Assembly (NCBI GenBank): GCA_028694055.1
Contig: JAQUUA010000004.1
Span: 1-36,153 of the forward strand
Length of the DNA stretch: 36,153 nucleotides
From: Candidatus Methanomethylophilaceae archaeon
Lineage (GTDB): Archaea; Thermoplasmatota; Thermoplasmata; Methanomassiliicoccales; Methanomethylophilaceae
Reading direction: 5' to 3'
A program made the position numbers and the translations under genes. Below are positions 23,987 to 31,978 of this stretch, piece by piece. The notes beneath the pieces were generated by a model. That model saw only the letters and a program-made list of their open reading frames with translations. It was not told where the DNA came from and did no database searches. The stretch's first letter is position 1. Each line of letters begins with the position of its first letter.

Positions 23987-25334
23987 CTATGTATTTCTCA
24001 TGCAGTTGCCGGATGACGCTGGTGGCATGGTCCATGGGGACCACGAAGTTCAGGGAGACATCGGATGCGCCCTCGGATATGAGCTCCACATTCGCTCCCG
24101 CCTCCCTCACCGCCCCGAATATCTCCGCTGAGGCCCCGCAACGGGCCAGGAGGTTGTCCCCCACCGCACATATGAGGCACATGTTGCTCTTGACATCGAT
24201 ACGGTCGATCTCCTCGCCCTCCAGGGTGTTCAGGTGACGGAGGGTCTCCTTGACATCCAGGTTGTGTATCAAGAGGGCGATGGTCGACAATGACGTGGAG
24301 ATGGCGTACAGGATGACCCCGGCATCGGCAATCTTGTCGATGATGCGGGCCACCATACGGGGCCTATATGCTATCTCCGCGGAATTAACAGTTATGATGG
24401 ACAGGTCCGACTTCATGGCCACGCTCCTGAGCAATTCCCCACGGGGGGCACGGAGATGATGGATTATGGTTCCGAAATCGTCAGGGTTGAAGGTGTTCTT
24501 CACCCGTAAGGGGATGTGCTTGCGCCTCACCGGTTCGATGGTGCGAGGATGCAGCACCTTGGCCCCGAAATAGGCCAGTTCTGCCGCTTCACTGTAGTTC
24601 ATCTCCTCTATCGTGCGTGCACCAGAGACGATGCGAGGGTCGGAGCTCATGAAGCCGTTGACGTCAGTCCATATCTCCAAGCAGTCAGCATCGATGGCGT
24701 GCGCCACCACCGCCCCAGAGTAATCAGAACCGCCACGACCGAAGGTCAGGGGCTTACCCTCCGGACCGCGCCCATAGAATCCCGTGATGATCGGGATCTT
24801 CCCTTCGTCCAGCAATGGGCGGACGTTGTAAGGCAGGTCCCGGCTGGTCAGAGAGAGCTCTGCCGATCCCAATCCTGGCATACCTGTGGCATGAATCCCG
24901 GCCTCCTCCGATGTCAAGGCCACCGAGTCCTGCCCCAGTTCACGTAGGTAGTAGCTCAGGGTCAAGGAGGAGAATCTTTCGCCTTGAGAGGAAATGTCGT
25001 CTCGGAAGTAAGGGTCCTTGTGGCTCTCTGGATCCCGGAGTAAGTACTCCAGGTTGTCCATGCGGCGGTCCAGCTCTTCTTGGTAGGAGGCGAACAGCTC
25101 CTCTCCCAATAATTGGGAGGCTACATCCAGATGCTTCTTCCGGAGCATGTCCACGGTCTCGGAGGCATTCAACTCCCCGCTGTCCAAGTGCCCTATCAGA
25201 TAATTGGTCACCCCGGACATGGCCGAGACCACCACCACGGTGGAATGCTTGCTCCGGATGATTATTTCCGCCGAACGCTTCAGAGCCTCTACGGAACCGA
25301 CGCTCGTGCCACCGAATTTCATTACCGTGATCAT
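23979..25334 (-). CDS. lysC: Aspartate kinase with C-terminal ACT domains
   Basis: This enzyme phosphorylates L-aspartate, the entry step to lysine, threonine and methionine. The amino-acid kinase domain begins VMKFGGTSVGSVEAL and includes SQGERFSSL, FYGRGPEGKPLTFGRGGSDYSGAVVA and EIWTDVNGFMSSDPRIV. The last 150 residues form two ACT domains (about 300-451), implying feedback control by lysine or threonine. The start overlaps dapB by 4 bp. Being inside a lysine operon suggests a lysine-directed isoform, but it may be the only copy. Confidence 0.95.
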   Translation of the reverse strand: MITVMKFGGTSVGSVEALKRSAEIIIRSKHSTVVVVSAMSGVTNYLIGHLDSGELNASETVDMLRKKHLDVASQLLGEELFASYQEELDRRMDNLEYLLRDPESHKDPYFRDDISSQGERFSSLTLSYYLRELGQDSVALTSEEAGIHATGMPGLGSAELSLTSRDLPYNVRPLLDEGKIPIITGFYGRGPEGKPLTFGRGGSDYSGAVVAHAIDADCLEIWTDVNGFMSSDPRIVSGARTIEEMNYSEAAELAYFGAKVLHPRTIEPVRRKHIPLRVKNTFNPDDFGTIIHHLRAPRGELLRSVAMKSDLSIITVNSAEIAYRPRMVARIIDKIADAGVILYAISTSLSTIALLIHNLDVKETLRHLNTLEGEEIDRIDVKSNMCLICAVGDNLLARCGASAEIFGAVREAGANVELISEGASDVSLNFVVPMDHATSVIRQLHEKYIGV

Positions 25335-26110
25335 AGGTTCAGCACCTCTCTCATGCTATGCAGTTCTCCATCCCTCTTATCTGCAATCCAGTTTATGGCC
25401 TCCACACATCCGCGGGCGAAGGCCTCCCTGGATACGGCTCTATGGGTGACTTCCAATCTCTCCATGTTACCAGCGAAGATGACGGTGTGGTCGCCCACAA
25501 CGTCTCCAGCGCGCAGGGAGTGTACCCCGATCTCCCTTCCTCTCTTCTCGGCCTTCCCCTCCCGTCCATGTCGGACGGCCTCTATTCCGGTGACCGCCTG
25601 CATGGCCCGAACGGCCTCCATGGCAGTCCCAGACGGGGAATCCTTCTTCTGATTATGATGTATGTCTATCAACTCGATGTCGTAACCCGGCAGGGATGAA
25701 GCCATCATCTCGCAGAGGCGCCAGAACAGGTTCACCCCCAGGGAGAAGTTGGCGGACATCAGCGCAGAATTGTTCGTCTTTTTCAGGGCTTCCTTCAGGG
25801 ACCGTACCGCCTCTTCATCCACGGCTGTGGTTCCCACCACCAGGTTGGTGTTGGTATCTGGGATAGAGGGTATGAGACGGGAAGCGGCATCCGGGGTCGT
25901 GAGGTCCACATAGACATCAGCATCTGCCAGGCATGACCGGACGGCATCCGGGCCGCAGGCCACCACGCCGGGGTACAGCTCCTTGCCGACATTGCCGCCC
26001 TGGCTGGAGACTATCGCTCCTGTCAGGTCCATTCGGGAGTCCTCCAGTATCAGCTGGCAAACCATGCGTCCCAGCTTACCGGTGGCACCTCCCACCACCA
26101 CATTGATCAT
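25331..26110 (-). CDS. dapB: 4-hydroxy-tetrahydrodipicolinate reductase
   Basis: This enzyme reduces the DapA product to tetrahydrodipicolinate with NAD(P)H. The Rossmann motif is VVVGGATGKLGRMV, and the active-site signature IDIHHNQKKDSPSGTAM contains the catalytic His and Lys. ANFSLGVNLFWRL and the C-terminal RAFARG-like segment (SREAFARGCVEAINWI) also match. The length of 259 residues is normal. dapA ends 12 nt upstream, and lysC overlaps the end by 4 bp. Confidence 0.95.
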   Translation of the reverse strand: MINVVVGGATGKLGRMVCQLILEDSRMDLTGAIVSSQGGNVGKELYPGVVACGPDAVRSCLADADVYVDLTTPDAASRLIPSIPDTNTNLVVGTTAVDEEAVRSLKEALKKTNNSALMSANFSLGVNLFWRLCEMMASSLPGYDIELIDIHHNQKKDSPSGTAMEAVRAMQAVTGIEAVRHGREGKAEKRGREIGVHSLRAGDVVGDHTVIFAGNMERLEVTHRAVSREAFARGCVEAINWIADKRDGELHSMREVLNL

Positions 26111-26122
26111 GGGCCAAACCTC

Positions 26123-27001
26123 CTAAACCAGTCCCAGCCCTTGGAGGACGGAACGTAGTTCCTCCTCATGCAATGGGCTCATGTCCATCAGAGGCAGCCT
26201 CAGGGTGCCGGAAGGCTTGCCCATCATGCGCATGGCGGCCTTGACCGGTATGGGATTGGGTTCCCGGAACAGGACCCGGAACAAGGGTAGGAGACGGAAA
26301 TGCATCTCCCTGGCCTTCACCAGATCGCCGGAGATGGCAGTCCTTACCATATCTCCCACCAAGCGGGGGGCGCAGTTGGAGCTCACAGATATCACACCTG
26401 ACCCTCCCATTGCCAACATGGCGAATGTCAAGGCATCGTCGCCGGATAGGACGCAGAAATCCTTGGGCCGGTTCGCAAGGATGGTCATTACCTGATCCAC
26501 ATCTCCGCTGGCCTCCTTTATGGCCGCCACATTCGGTAGCTCTGCCAGTCGAAGGGTGGTCTGGGCGGACATGTTGCTGCCCGTCCTTCCGGGCACGTTG
26601 TAAGGTATCAACGGGACAGAAATCGCCTCACTGATGGCCTTATAATGCCTATAGATGCCCTCTTGAGTGGGCTTGTTGTAATAGGGAGAGATGGACAATA
26701 CGCCATCCACCCCCAGGTCGGCAGCGCGCCGGCTGAGGTCGATTGCCTCCTGCGTGGAGTTGCTCCCTGCCCCGGCGATGACCTTCACCCTCTTGACATG
26801 GTTCATGACGATGCGTATGACTTCGATATGCTCGTCATGGGAAAGGGTGGCGGATTCTCCAGTGGAACCGCATGGGACCACTGCCTCCACTCCCTGCTCT
26901 TCCTGGTATTCCACTAACTCTCTCAATCCCTGCTCGTCTATGCTCCCGTCCTTATGGAAGGGCGTTATCAGGGCGGTTGCTGTTCCTGAGAACATATTCA
27001 A
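26123..27001 (-). CDS. dapA: 4-hydroxy-tetrahydrodipicolinate synthase
   Basis: This Schiff-base aldolase condenses pyruvate with aspartate semialdehyde. The start FSGTATALITPFHKDGSID, CGSTGESATLSHDEH, the Tyr in YNVPGRTGSNM and the Schiff-base lysine in AAIKEASGDVDQV are all standard. The length of 292 residues is normal. Its ATG overlaps the stop of the Lrp-family regulator by 4 bp, so regulator and first enzyme are translationally coupled. Asd, which makes its substrate, is not in the window. Confidence 0.96.
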   Translation of the reverse strand: MNMFSGTATALITPFHKDGSIDEQGLRELVEYQEEQGVEAVVPCGSTGESATLSHDEHIEVIRIVMNHVKRVKVIAGAGSNSTQEAIDLSRRAADLGVDGVLSISPYYNKPTQEGIYRHYKAISEAISVPLIPYNVPGRTGSNMSAQTTLRLAELPNVAAIKEASGDVDQVMTILANRPKDFCVLSGDDALTFAMLAMGGSGVISVSSNCAPRLVGDMVRTAISGDLVKAREMHFRLLPLFRVLFREPNPIPVKAAMRMMGKPSGTLRLPLMDMSPLHEEELRSVLQGLGLV

Positions 27002-27420
27002 TCAGCTCCAAAGTGTTCCTTGAGTATGAGGCGGGTCCGAGTGCTCAATATGGTGTCATTGTGCCTGACCCGCTCGATTATGTCGTTCAACTGCTGCGAT
27101 GATTCCACATCGACGATGATGATGATGTCCTGGTCTCCCGTGACCTCGAAGACCTCAGTGACGCCATCGAAGTTCGCCAGCTCTCTGGCGATCTCTTGGG
27201 TGTCGGTGTTCACATCGATACGAATCTCAACCAGCGCCTTGACGTTCTTGCTGCTGGTCTTGATGGTGAAACCCTTGATGATGCCGTCGTCGGTCATTCG
27301 CCTCACGCGGCTGCGGATGGTACCCTCGGACACATCCAGGTTGTTGGCGATGTCCACGAATGGACGTCGGGAATCTTTTTTCAATATCTCAACGATTTTT
27401 TCATCCAAACGGTCAATCAA
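26998..27420 (-). CDS. Lrp/AsnC-family regulator leading the lysine operon (LysM-like)
   Basis: This is a feast/famine-type DNA-binding regulator. The N-terminal winged helix includes LDEKIVEILKKDSRRPFVDIANNLDVSEGTIRSRVRRM, and the C-terminal RAM/ACT-like domain includes GVTEVFEVTGDQDIIIIVDV. The track runs up to 27504 without family similarity. A TTG at 27420, 7 nt after GGGGG, gives MIDRLDEKIV and about 140 residues, the usual size. It is the first gene of the dap/lys operon and overlaps dapA by 4 bp, so it most likely senses lysine, as LysM does in Sulfolobus. That analogy is inference from position, because the ligand pocket cannot be read here. Confidence 0.9.
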   Translation of the reverse strand: MIDRLDEKIVEILKKDSRRPFVDIANNLDVSEGTIRSRVRRMTDDGIIKGFTIKTSSKNVKALVEIRIDVNTDTQEIARELANFDGVTEVFEVTGDQDIIIIVDVESSQQLNDIIERVRHNDTILSTRTRLILKEHFGAD

Positions 27421-27446
27421 AGATTTTCCCCCAAGTTGATTGATTT

Positions 27447-27456
27447 CGTATATACG
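27447..27456. promoter_or_regulatory. Perfect palindrome at the expected lysine-operon transcription start
   Basis: CGTATATACG is a perfect 10-bp palindrome 27-36 bp before the TTG of the Lrp-type gene. It lies where transcription should begin if the TATA box at 27479-27488 is used. A related GTATATAATAT half-site overlaps that TATA box. Together they look like an autoregulatory operator. Confidence 0.4.
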
Positions 27457-27478
27457 GTTCTTGATAACAGAAAAACTG

Positions 27479-27488
27479 TATATAATAT
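27479..27488 (-). promoter_or_regulatory. TATA box of the lysine operon
   Basis: On the minus strand AAATATTATATAC is the best archaeal TATA-like element upstream of the operon. It predicts a start near 27455-27460 and a leader of about 35-40 nt that would include the GGGGG Shine-Dalgarno sequence. Confidence 0.5.
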
Positions 27489-27540
27489 TTGGCAATATCC
27501 TCACAAAAATAACGAAATCTGGAGAAATTTTGAAATTCGT

Positions 27541-27643
27541 AACAAAGAATATTTTTATGGAGACAACAGACTCAACCCGCTCGGGGTTTTTAATAGTTAC
27601 TAGCTCATGACTAACCCTCTACGAAGAACAGGAGGACGGTTTT
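27541..27643 (+). promoter_or_regulatory. copA upstream region with TATA-like boxes and a short inverted repeat
   Basis: The right half of the 223-bp lysine-operon/copA divergent gap holds AATATTTTTATGG (27549-27560) and TTTTTAATAG as TATA candidates. Between them is an inverted repeat AACCC-GCTCG-GGGTT (27574-27588), possibly an operator for a metal-sensing regulator. GGAGG at 27631-27635 is a strong Shine-Dalgarno sequence. No separate gene was recognised; a 51-codon frame from ATG 27607 resembles nothing. Confidence 0.4.
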
Positions 27644-30058
27644 CTGTTAGAGGAGAGGACCCTTACTATTTCTGGAATGACCTGCTCCCACTGTGCCAAG
27701 GAGGTGGAGTCCGCGGTAGGTTCTCTACATGGTGTGGAGCAAGCGGCTGTGAATCTTCCCACTGACACCCTCCGGGTGAGATTCCAAAAAGATGAGGTCG
27801 GTCTGGAGGACATCGAGGATGCGGTGCGCAAAGCCGGTTTCGATGTGCAATGGACCCGATCGAAGTTCTTGATTGAGGGCATGGATTGTGCCTCCTGCGT
27901 CCGTGGCTTGGAACAGGGTCTGGCCAGCAGGGATGGTGTCCGATCCGTGCGTGCTAACCTTTCAACTTCTGAGTTGCAGGTGGAGCACGATCCCAGGACG
28001 ATCAGCAACGCTTCGATCACAGCTTTGGTAGAGGAGATGGGTTTCGCGGTGGCTGGAGCAGAGGAAGAGGAATTCTACCGCCAGGAGATGGCCCAACAGC
28101 GTCGTCTCATCCTTGTGGCAGCCATCTTTGGCATCCCCTGCATGGTTCTGAGCATGGCATTCATGATGACCGACGTGTCACTGGGTATGAGCATGCAGCA
28201 ACAGCATTACCTCCTGTTCCTTCTTGCCACTCCGGTGCAGATATACTGTGGCCGACAATTCTATTCCGGGGCGTTATCTGCCCTCCGCAATCGCACCGCG
28301 AACATGGACACATTGGTGGCAATGGGCACCACAGCCGCCTACGTTTACAGCACGGCTGTGACCTTCTTCCATTCCTACTTCGGGCACGTCATGGTTTACT
28401 TCGAAGCGTCAGCCATGATCATCCTGCTCATCTTGGTGGGGAAGTATCTGGAGATGTACGCTAAAAGGGGGACCTCAGAGGCCCTCCGCAAGCTTATGGA
28501 TCTGCAGCCTAGGACGGCCAACGTCTTGAGGTCCGGGAAAGAGCTGACCATCCCGATTGAGTCTTTGCTGAAGGACGACATCTTTCTGGTACGTCCTGGC
28601 GAGCAGATACCCACAGATGGGGTGTTGATTGAAGGCAGATCGTCTGTGGATGAGTCCATGCTCACCGGGGAGAGCCTTCCTGCGGGTAAGAAGGAAGGAG
28701 ACGAGGTGTTCGGAGGGACTATCAACATCAATGGTAGCTTCCAAGCGAAGGTGACCCGTCTAGGCGGTGAGACCATGCTATCCCAGATAGTCCGCATGGT
28801 CGAGGACGCACAGCTGTCCAAGGCACCCATACAGCGTATCGCTGACCGGGTGGCTGCGGTCTTTGTGCCTATCGTCATCACGGCAGCCACCATCTCATTC
28901 CTTTATTGGTACTTCTTCGGCTTCTTCGATTACACCATCGACAACACCCGATTCGCCTTCTCATTGACGGCCTTCATCTCTGTGATGGTGATCTCCTGCC
29001 CCTGCGCCATGGGCTTGGCGACACCGACTGCCATCATGGTGGGCACCGGCAAAGGGGCGGAGCATGGAATTCTCATACGGAATGGGGCGTCCTTGGAAGT
29101 GGCTGGCAAGGTCAGTGTGATGGCCTTCGACAAGACTGGGACCTTGACCGTCGGTTCACCCGAGGTCACAGACGTCATCCCGTTCCAGGAAGAGGACATC
29201 ATCGCCCTGGCAGCCGTGGGGGAAAGACGTTCGGAGCATCCTCTGGCCAAGGCCATACTGGCGAAGGCAGGCGGTGGCCCCTCTCCCGATTCATTCATTA
29301 ACATCCCAGGGCGAGGCATCGGTTTCCAGCACGGAGGAGCAGAGTACCTACTGGGGAACGATGCCCTATTGGATGGTCATAGGGAAGAATCCCGCGCCCG
29401 GGAGGAGATGGACAGGCTGGCCGCTTCCGGCAAGACTCCCATGGTTCTCATCCGTGGCCACGAAACCCTGGGTGTTATCGGTATCGCGGACACCATCAAG
29501 CCGGATGCTCGGGAGGCGGTGGCGGCGCTCAAGAAGATGGGCATACGTTCTGTGATGATCAGCGGGGACCGCAAGGCCACGGCAGAGGCCATAGCCCGCG
29601 AACTGGGGATCGAAGAGGTCATGGCCGAGGTGCTTCCCAACGAGAAGGCAGAGGCTGTGTCCATACTGATGTCCCGCGGCGACGTTGTGGCCATGGTGGG
29701 TGACGGGGTGAACGACGCTCCGGCCTTGGCCACCGCGGATATCGGCATCGCCATGGGAGGCGGAACGGATGTGGCCGTGGAGACTGCGGACATCGTTCTG
29801 GTGAAGGACAGCGTCATGGACGCAGTGGCATCGATTCAACTGTCCAACAAGACCTTCTCCAAGGTCAAGCAGAATCTATTCTGGGCGTTCATCTACAATA
29901 TCGTCTGCATACCGCTGGCCGCGGGTTTGTTCTATCCCTATCTAGGTGTACTCCTGCCACCGATAGCAGCCGCGGCCGCCATGGCGTTCAGCGATGTTAC
30001 CGTGGTCGGGAACGCCTTGTTGATGAAGCGCTACACGCCACCGGTTCTAAGGACCTGA
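27644..30058 (+). CDS. copA: Copper-transporting P1B-type ATPase with two heavy-metal domains
   Basis: This is an ATP-driven copper exporter in the cytoplasmic membrane. Two HMA domains carry GMTCSHC and GMDCASC. These are followed by membrane segments, the CPC metal site in [12 protein letters not shown], the phosphorylated Asp in DKTGTLT, the HP motif SEHPLAKAI and [11 protein letters not shown]. The track starts at ATG 27677, which would remove the first strand of HMA1. The frame is open back to a TGA at 27608 and encodes [13 protein letters not shown], but contains no ATG, GTG or TTG. CTG at 27644, 8 nt after GGAGG, is my tentative start. TM8 reads [14 protein letters not shown], with Asp where MxxSS is the usual Cu+ pattern. 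Confidence 0.92.
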   Translation: MLEERTLTISGMTCSHCAKEVESAVGSLHGVEQAAVNLPTDTLRVRFQKDEVGLEDIEDAVRKAGFDVQWTRSKFLIEGMDCASCVRGLEQGLASRDGVRSVRANLSTSELQVEHDPRTISNASITALVEEMGFAVAGAEEEEFYRQEMAQQRRLILVAAIFGIPCMVLSMAFMMTDVSLGMSMQQQHYLLFLLATPVQIYCGRQFYSGALSALRNRTANMDTLVAMGTTAAYVYSTAVTFFHSYFGHVMVYFEASAMIILLILVGKYLEMYAKRGTSEALRKLMDLQPRTANVLRSGKELTIPIESLLKDDIFLVRPGEQIPTDGVLIEGRSSVDESMLTGESLPAGKKEGDEVFGGTININGSFQAKVTRLGGETMLSQIVRMVEDAQLSKAPIQRIADRVAAVFVPIVITAATISFLYWYFFGFFDYTIDNTRFAFSLTAFISVMVISCPCAMGLATPTAIMVGTGKGAEHGILIRNGASLEVAGKVSVMAFDKTGTLTVGSPEVTDVIPFQEEDIIALAAVGERRSEHPLAKAILAKAGGGPSPDSFINIPGRGIGFQHGGAEYLLGNDALLDGHREESRAREEMDRLAASGKTPMVLIRGHETLGVIGIADTIKPDAREAVAALKKMGIRSVMISGDRKATAEAIARELGIEEVMAEVLPNEKAEAVSILMSRGDVVAMVGDGVNDAPALATADIGIAMGGGTDVAVETADIVLVKDSVMDAVASIQLSNKTFSKVKQNLFWAFIYNIVCIPLAAGLFYPYLGVLLPPIAAAAAMAFSDVTVVGNALLMKRYTPPVLRT

Positions 30059-30379
30059 ACCCTCAGGAGGGAAGCGGAAGCGGATGCGGGGGAAATCCAC
30101 CACAACGCCTTCCAAGACCTTCACGCCTTCGATCTCCAACAACTCCTGTTTCTGAGAGGACCTCTCGTATCCGCCCATATATCCTCCCAGTCGGCCATCG
30201 GAAAGCACCACCCGATGGCAAGGGGTGACGATGGGCTCCGGGTTCTTGGATAGCAGCCTGCCCAGGGCCCTTGCACTCCCGGGGCGACCTATCGCTTCCG
30301 CCAGATCGCCGTAGCTGCAGACCCTGCCGGGAGGTATCCGCCTCAAGCGGGACCATACGGCCTCCTCCAGCTCAGTCAT
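30047..30379 (-). CDS. ogt: O6-methylguanine-DNA methyltransferase domain protein, N-terminally short
   Basis: This is a suicide repair protein that takes alkyl groups from O6-alkylguanine. Only the C-terminal DNA-binding/active-site domain is present: [39 protein letters not shown] with the Arg finger, then [19 protein letters not shown] with the reactive Cys. Because PCHRV is kept, it is not an alkyltransferase-like (Trp) protein. ATG 30379 overlaps the mscS TGA (ATGACTGA) and gives 110 residues; the track's 30406 start lies inside mscS. Its end overlaps the convergent copA gene by 12 bp. Full-length Ogt is usually about 160-180 residues. Confidence 0.88.
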   Translation of the reverse strand: MTELEEAVWSRLRRIPPGRVCSYGDLAEAIGRPGSARALGRLLSKNPEPIVTPCHRVVLSDGRLGGYMGGYERSSQKQELLEIEGVKVLEGVVVDFPRIRFRFPPEGSGP

Positions 30380-31922
30380 CCTTCTTCTCCCTGATCCAGA
30401 TGTCACGCTGCGGGAAAGGTATCTCTATGCCATACTCGCGGAAGTTGGCATCGATGCTTTCTCTGAGTTCTCCCAATATTCGGTAATGGTCACGGAAGTC
30501 AGCAACCCATGTGAACAGTCGGAAATTCAGCGAGGAGTCCCCAAAGCCCAGGAAGCGTACTATGGGCATCTCGTCCGGGGTCTTCAAGACCTCAGGATGA
30601 TCCATGGCGGCTTCCATCATGGCCTTCTTCACCATGGAGATGTCGGAACCGTACGCCACTCCGATATCGACCTTGGCCTTGTAGCGAGCGTCGGGGCGGA
30701 GGACGTTGACGATCTTGCTGTTGGCCACCACATCGTTCGGGATGGTGAAATACTGTGGGTCGAAGGTGTTGTAGAACGTGGTGCTCCTCATACCTACCCT
30801 CACCACCTCCACCACAATCCCATCATCCATCTGTAAGAGGTCACCCTCCTTGAAAGGCCTCTCGATGAGGAGTGAGAGTCCAGCGAAGAATTTTTTCAAG
30901 GTGTCCTGAGCACCTAGGGATATGGCTAGACCCAGGATACCGGCGCCGGTGAGGATGACCATGATGTCGAAACCCAAAACGGAAAGCACACCCGACAGGG
31001 CGCTCAGTGAGATCGACATCAGACCGATCCAGTTCATGAGGGGCAATAGGGAGAGGTCATTATCCATCAGTCTCTTGGAATTGAATTTGATTAGCAGGTG
31101 TCGGACTATAATCTTGTAGAGGGCCCAGGATATCTTGGCACCGAGGAGGATGTACAGAACCATGGATATAGAGCCGACTGCGATGAGAGTGGCCTCGTCC
31201 GCACCAATGATGGAGAATGATTGGACGATGCCGAAAAGCAGTACCACCAGGAGTACCGGGGTGCGCATTATCTTCAAGGTCTGGTTGTAGAAAGCCGTTT
31301 TGCTGGCTAGCTCCCTCCTCAGGATCATCGGCAGTACGAAGGCGTAAAGGGAAACCGCGATAATGCCATACAAGGCCATGGTAACGAGCAAGGCTCCCAA
31401 AGGACCATCCAGCGGATATGGCAGGGTGTTGACGAACACACCCAAGATGTGATTATAGGAATCTTCACCGGAATAGATGGAGCTGATGTCCAGAGTCACA
31501 TTGAATGACAACAGCTCGGATTGGGAGACATCGGAGAGGTTGGTGACGGTGATCAGAACTTCGGCATGAACCATGGTGCTAGAGGAAAGTCTACTGGCAG
31601 TCATGATGAGTACCAACCTCTCCCCACTGCCGGGGTCGACCTGCACTGTTCCAGTTTTACCGAAAAACTCCAGTTGATAGGAATCGAGATGCGAAGCCCC
31701 ATCTTGGAAATCCAGCTCTGCCTGGACATGCACGGGTGAGCTGTCATTGTTGTAGATGTACCATGACCATTCCACCTGATTTCCAGCCGCGGTTTCCATA
31801 TCCAGTGACTCGTTCTCAATCACCACGTTCACCGAGGAGGCCTGGGCAGGAGCCACTGGCAAGAGTATGACCAATGCGACGGCTATCAATGCGAAAAAGA
31901 ATGTCCACAGCTTGCCGTGCAT
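30372..31922 (-). CDS. MscS-family mechanosensitive channel with secreted N-terminal domain
   Basis: This is a small-conductance mechanosensitive channel releasing solutes on osmotic downshock. Residues 1-28 form a signal peptide (LPVAPAQA, then SS). About 30-165 is a beta-rich extracytoplasmic domain with repeated NVTL/VTNLSD-like strands, resembling an Ig-like or CARDB-like fold. Several membrane segments follow (roughly 178-340), then the pore-lining helix and MscS core TGAGILGLAISLGAQDTLKKFFAGLSLLIERPFKEGDLL. The cytoplasmic vestibule ends at KKDD. The length of 516 is well above the 286-residue E. coli MscS because of the ectodomain and extra helices. The ogt gene overlaps its stop. Confidence 0.9.
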   Translation of the reverse strand: MHGKLWTFFFALIAVALVILLPVAPAQASSVNVVIENESLDMETAAGNQVEWSWYIYNNDSSPVHVQAELDFQDGASHLDSYQLEFFGKTGTVQVDPGSGERLVLIMTASRLSSSTMVHAEVLITVTNLSDVSQSELLSFNVTLDISSIYSGEDSYNHILGVFVNTLPYPLDGPLGALLVTMALYGIIAVSLYAFVLPMILRRELASKTAFYNQTLKIMRTPVLLVVLLFGIVQSFSIIGADEATLIAVGSISMVLYILLGAKISWALYKIIVRHLLIKFNSKRLMDNDLSLLPLMNWIGLMSISLSALSGVLSVLGFDIMVILTGAGILGLAISLGAQDTLKKFFAGLSLLIERPFKEGDLLQMDDGIVVEVVRVGMRSTTFYNTFDPQYFTIPNDVVANSKIVNVLRPDARYKAKVDIGVAYGSDISMVKKAMMEAAMDHPEVLKTPDEMPIVRFLGFGDSSLNFRLFTWVADFRDHYRILGELRESIDANFREYGIEIPFPQRDIWIREKKDD

Positions 31923-31978
31923 GCCACTGTTAGGTGTTCTTTCAATATTATTTTTCCCACAGGGTGAAGATTTTTATC
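31923..31978. promoter_or_regulatory. Divergent promoter region, mscS / prepilin peptidase
   Basis: This 56-bp gap contains CAATATTATTTTT (about 31943-31955). On the plus strand it sits about 26-30 bp before ATG 31979, suggesting a nearly leaderless transcript. On the minus strand AATAATATTG lies about 25-30 bp before the mscS ATG at 31922. One AT-rich block may thus serve both genes. Confidence 0.45.

Noticed and set aside
27574-27590. AACCC-GCTCG-GGGTT followed by T-run as a terminator for the lysine operon or copA
   Set aside because: It lies between two divergent gene starts, so no transcript should end here; kept only as an operator possibility within the promoter entry.
27607-27765. 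Possible 51-codon leader peptide from ATG 27607 overlapping the copA start
   Set aside because: The frame is open but the product resembles nothing, and it runs into copA in another frame; chance is sufficient explanation without transcript data.
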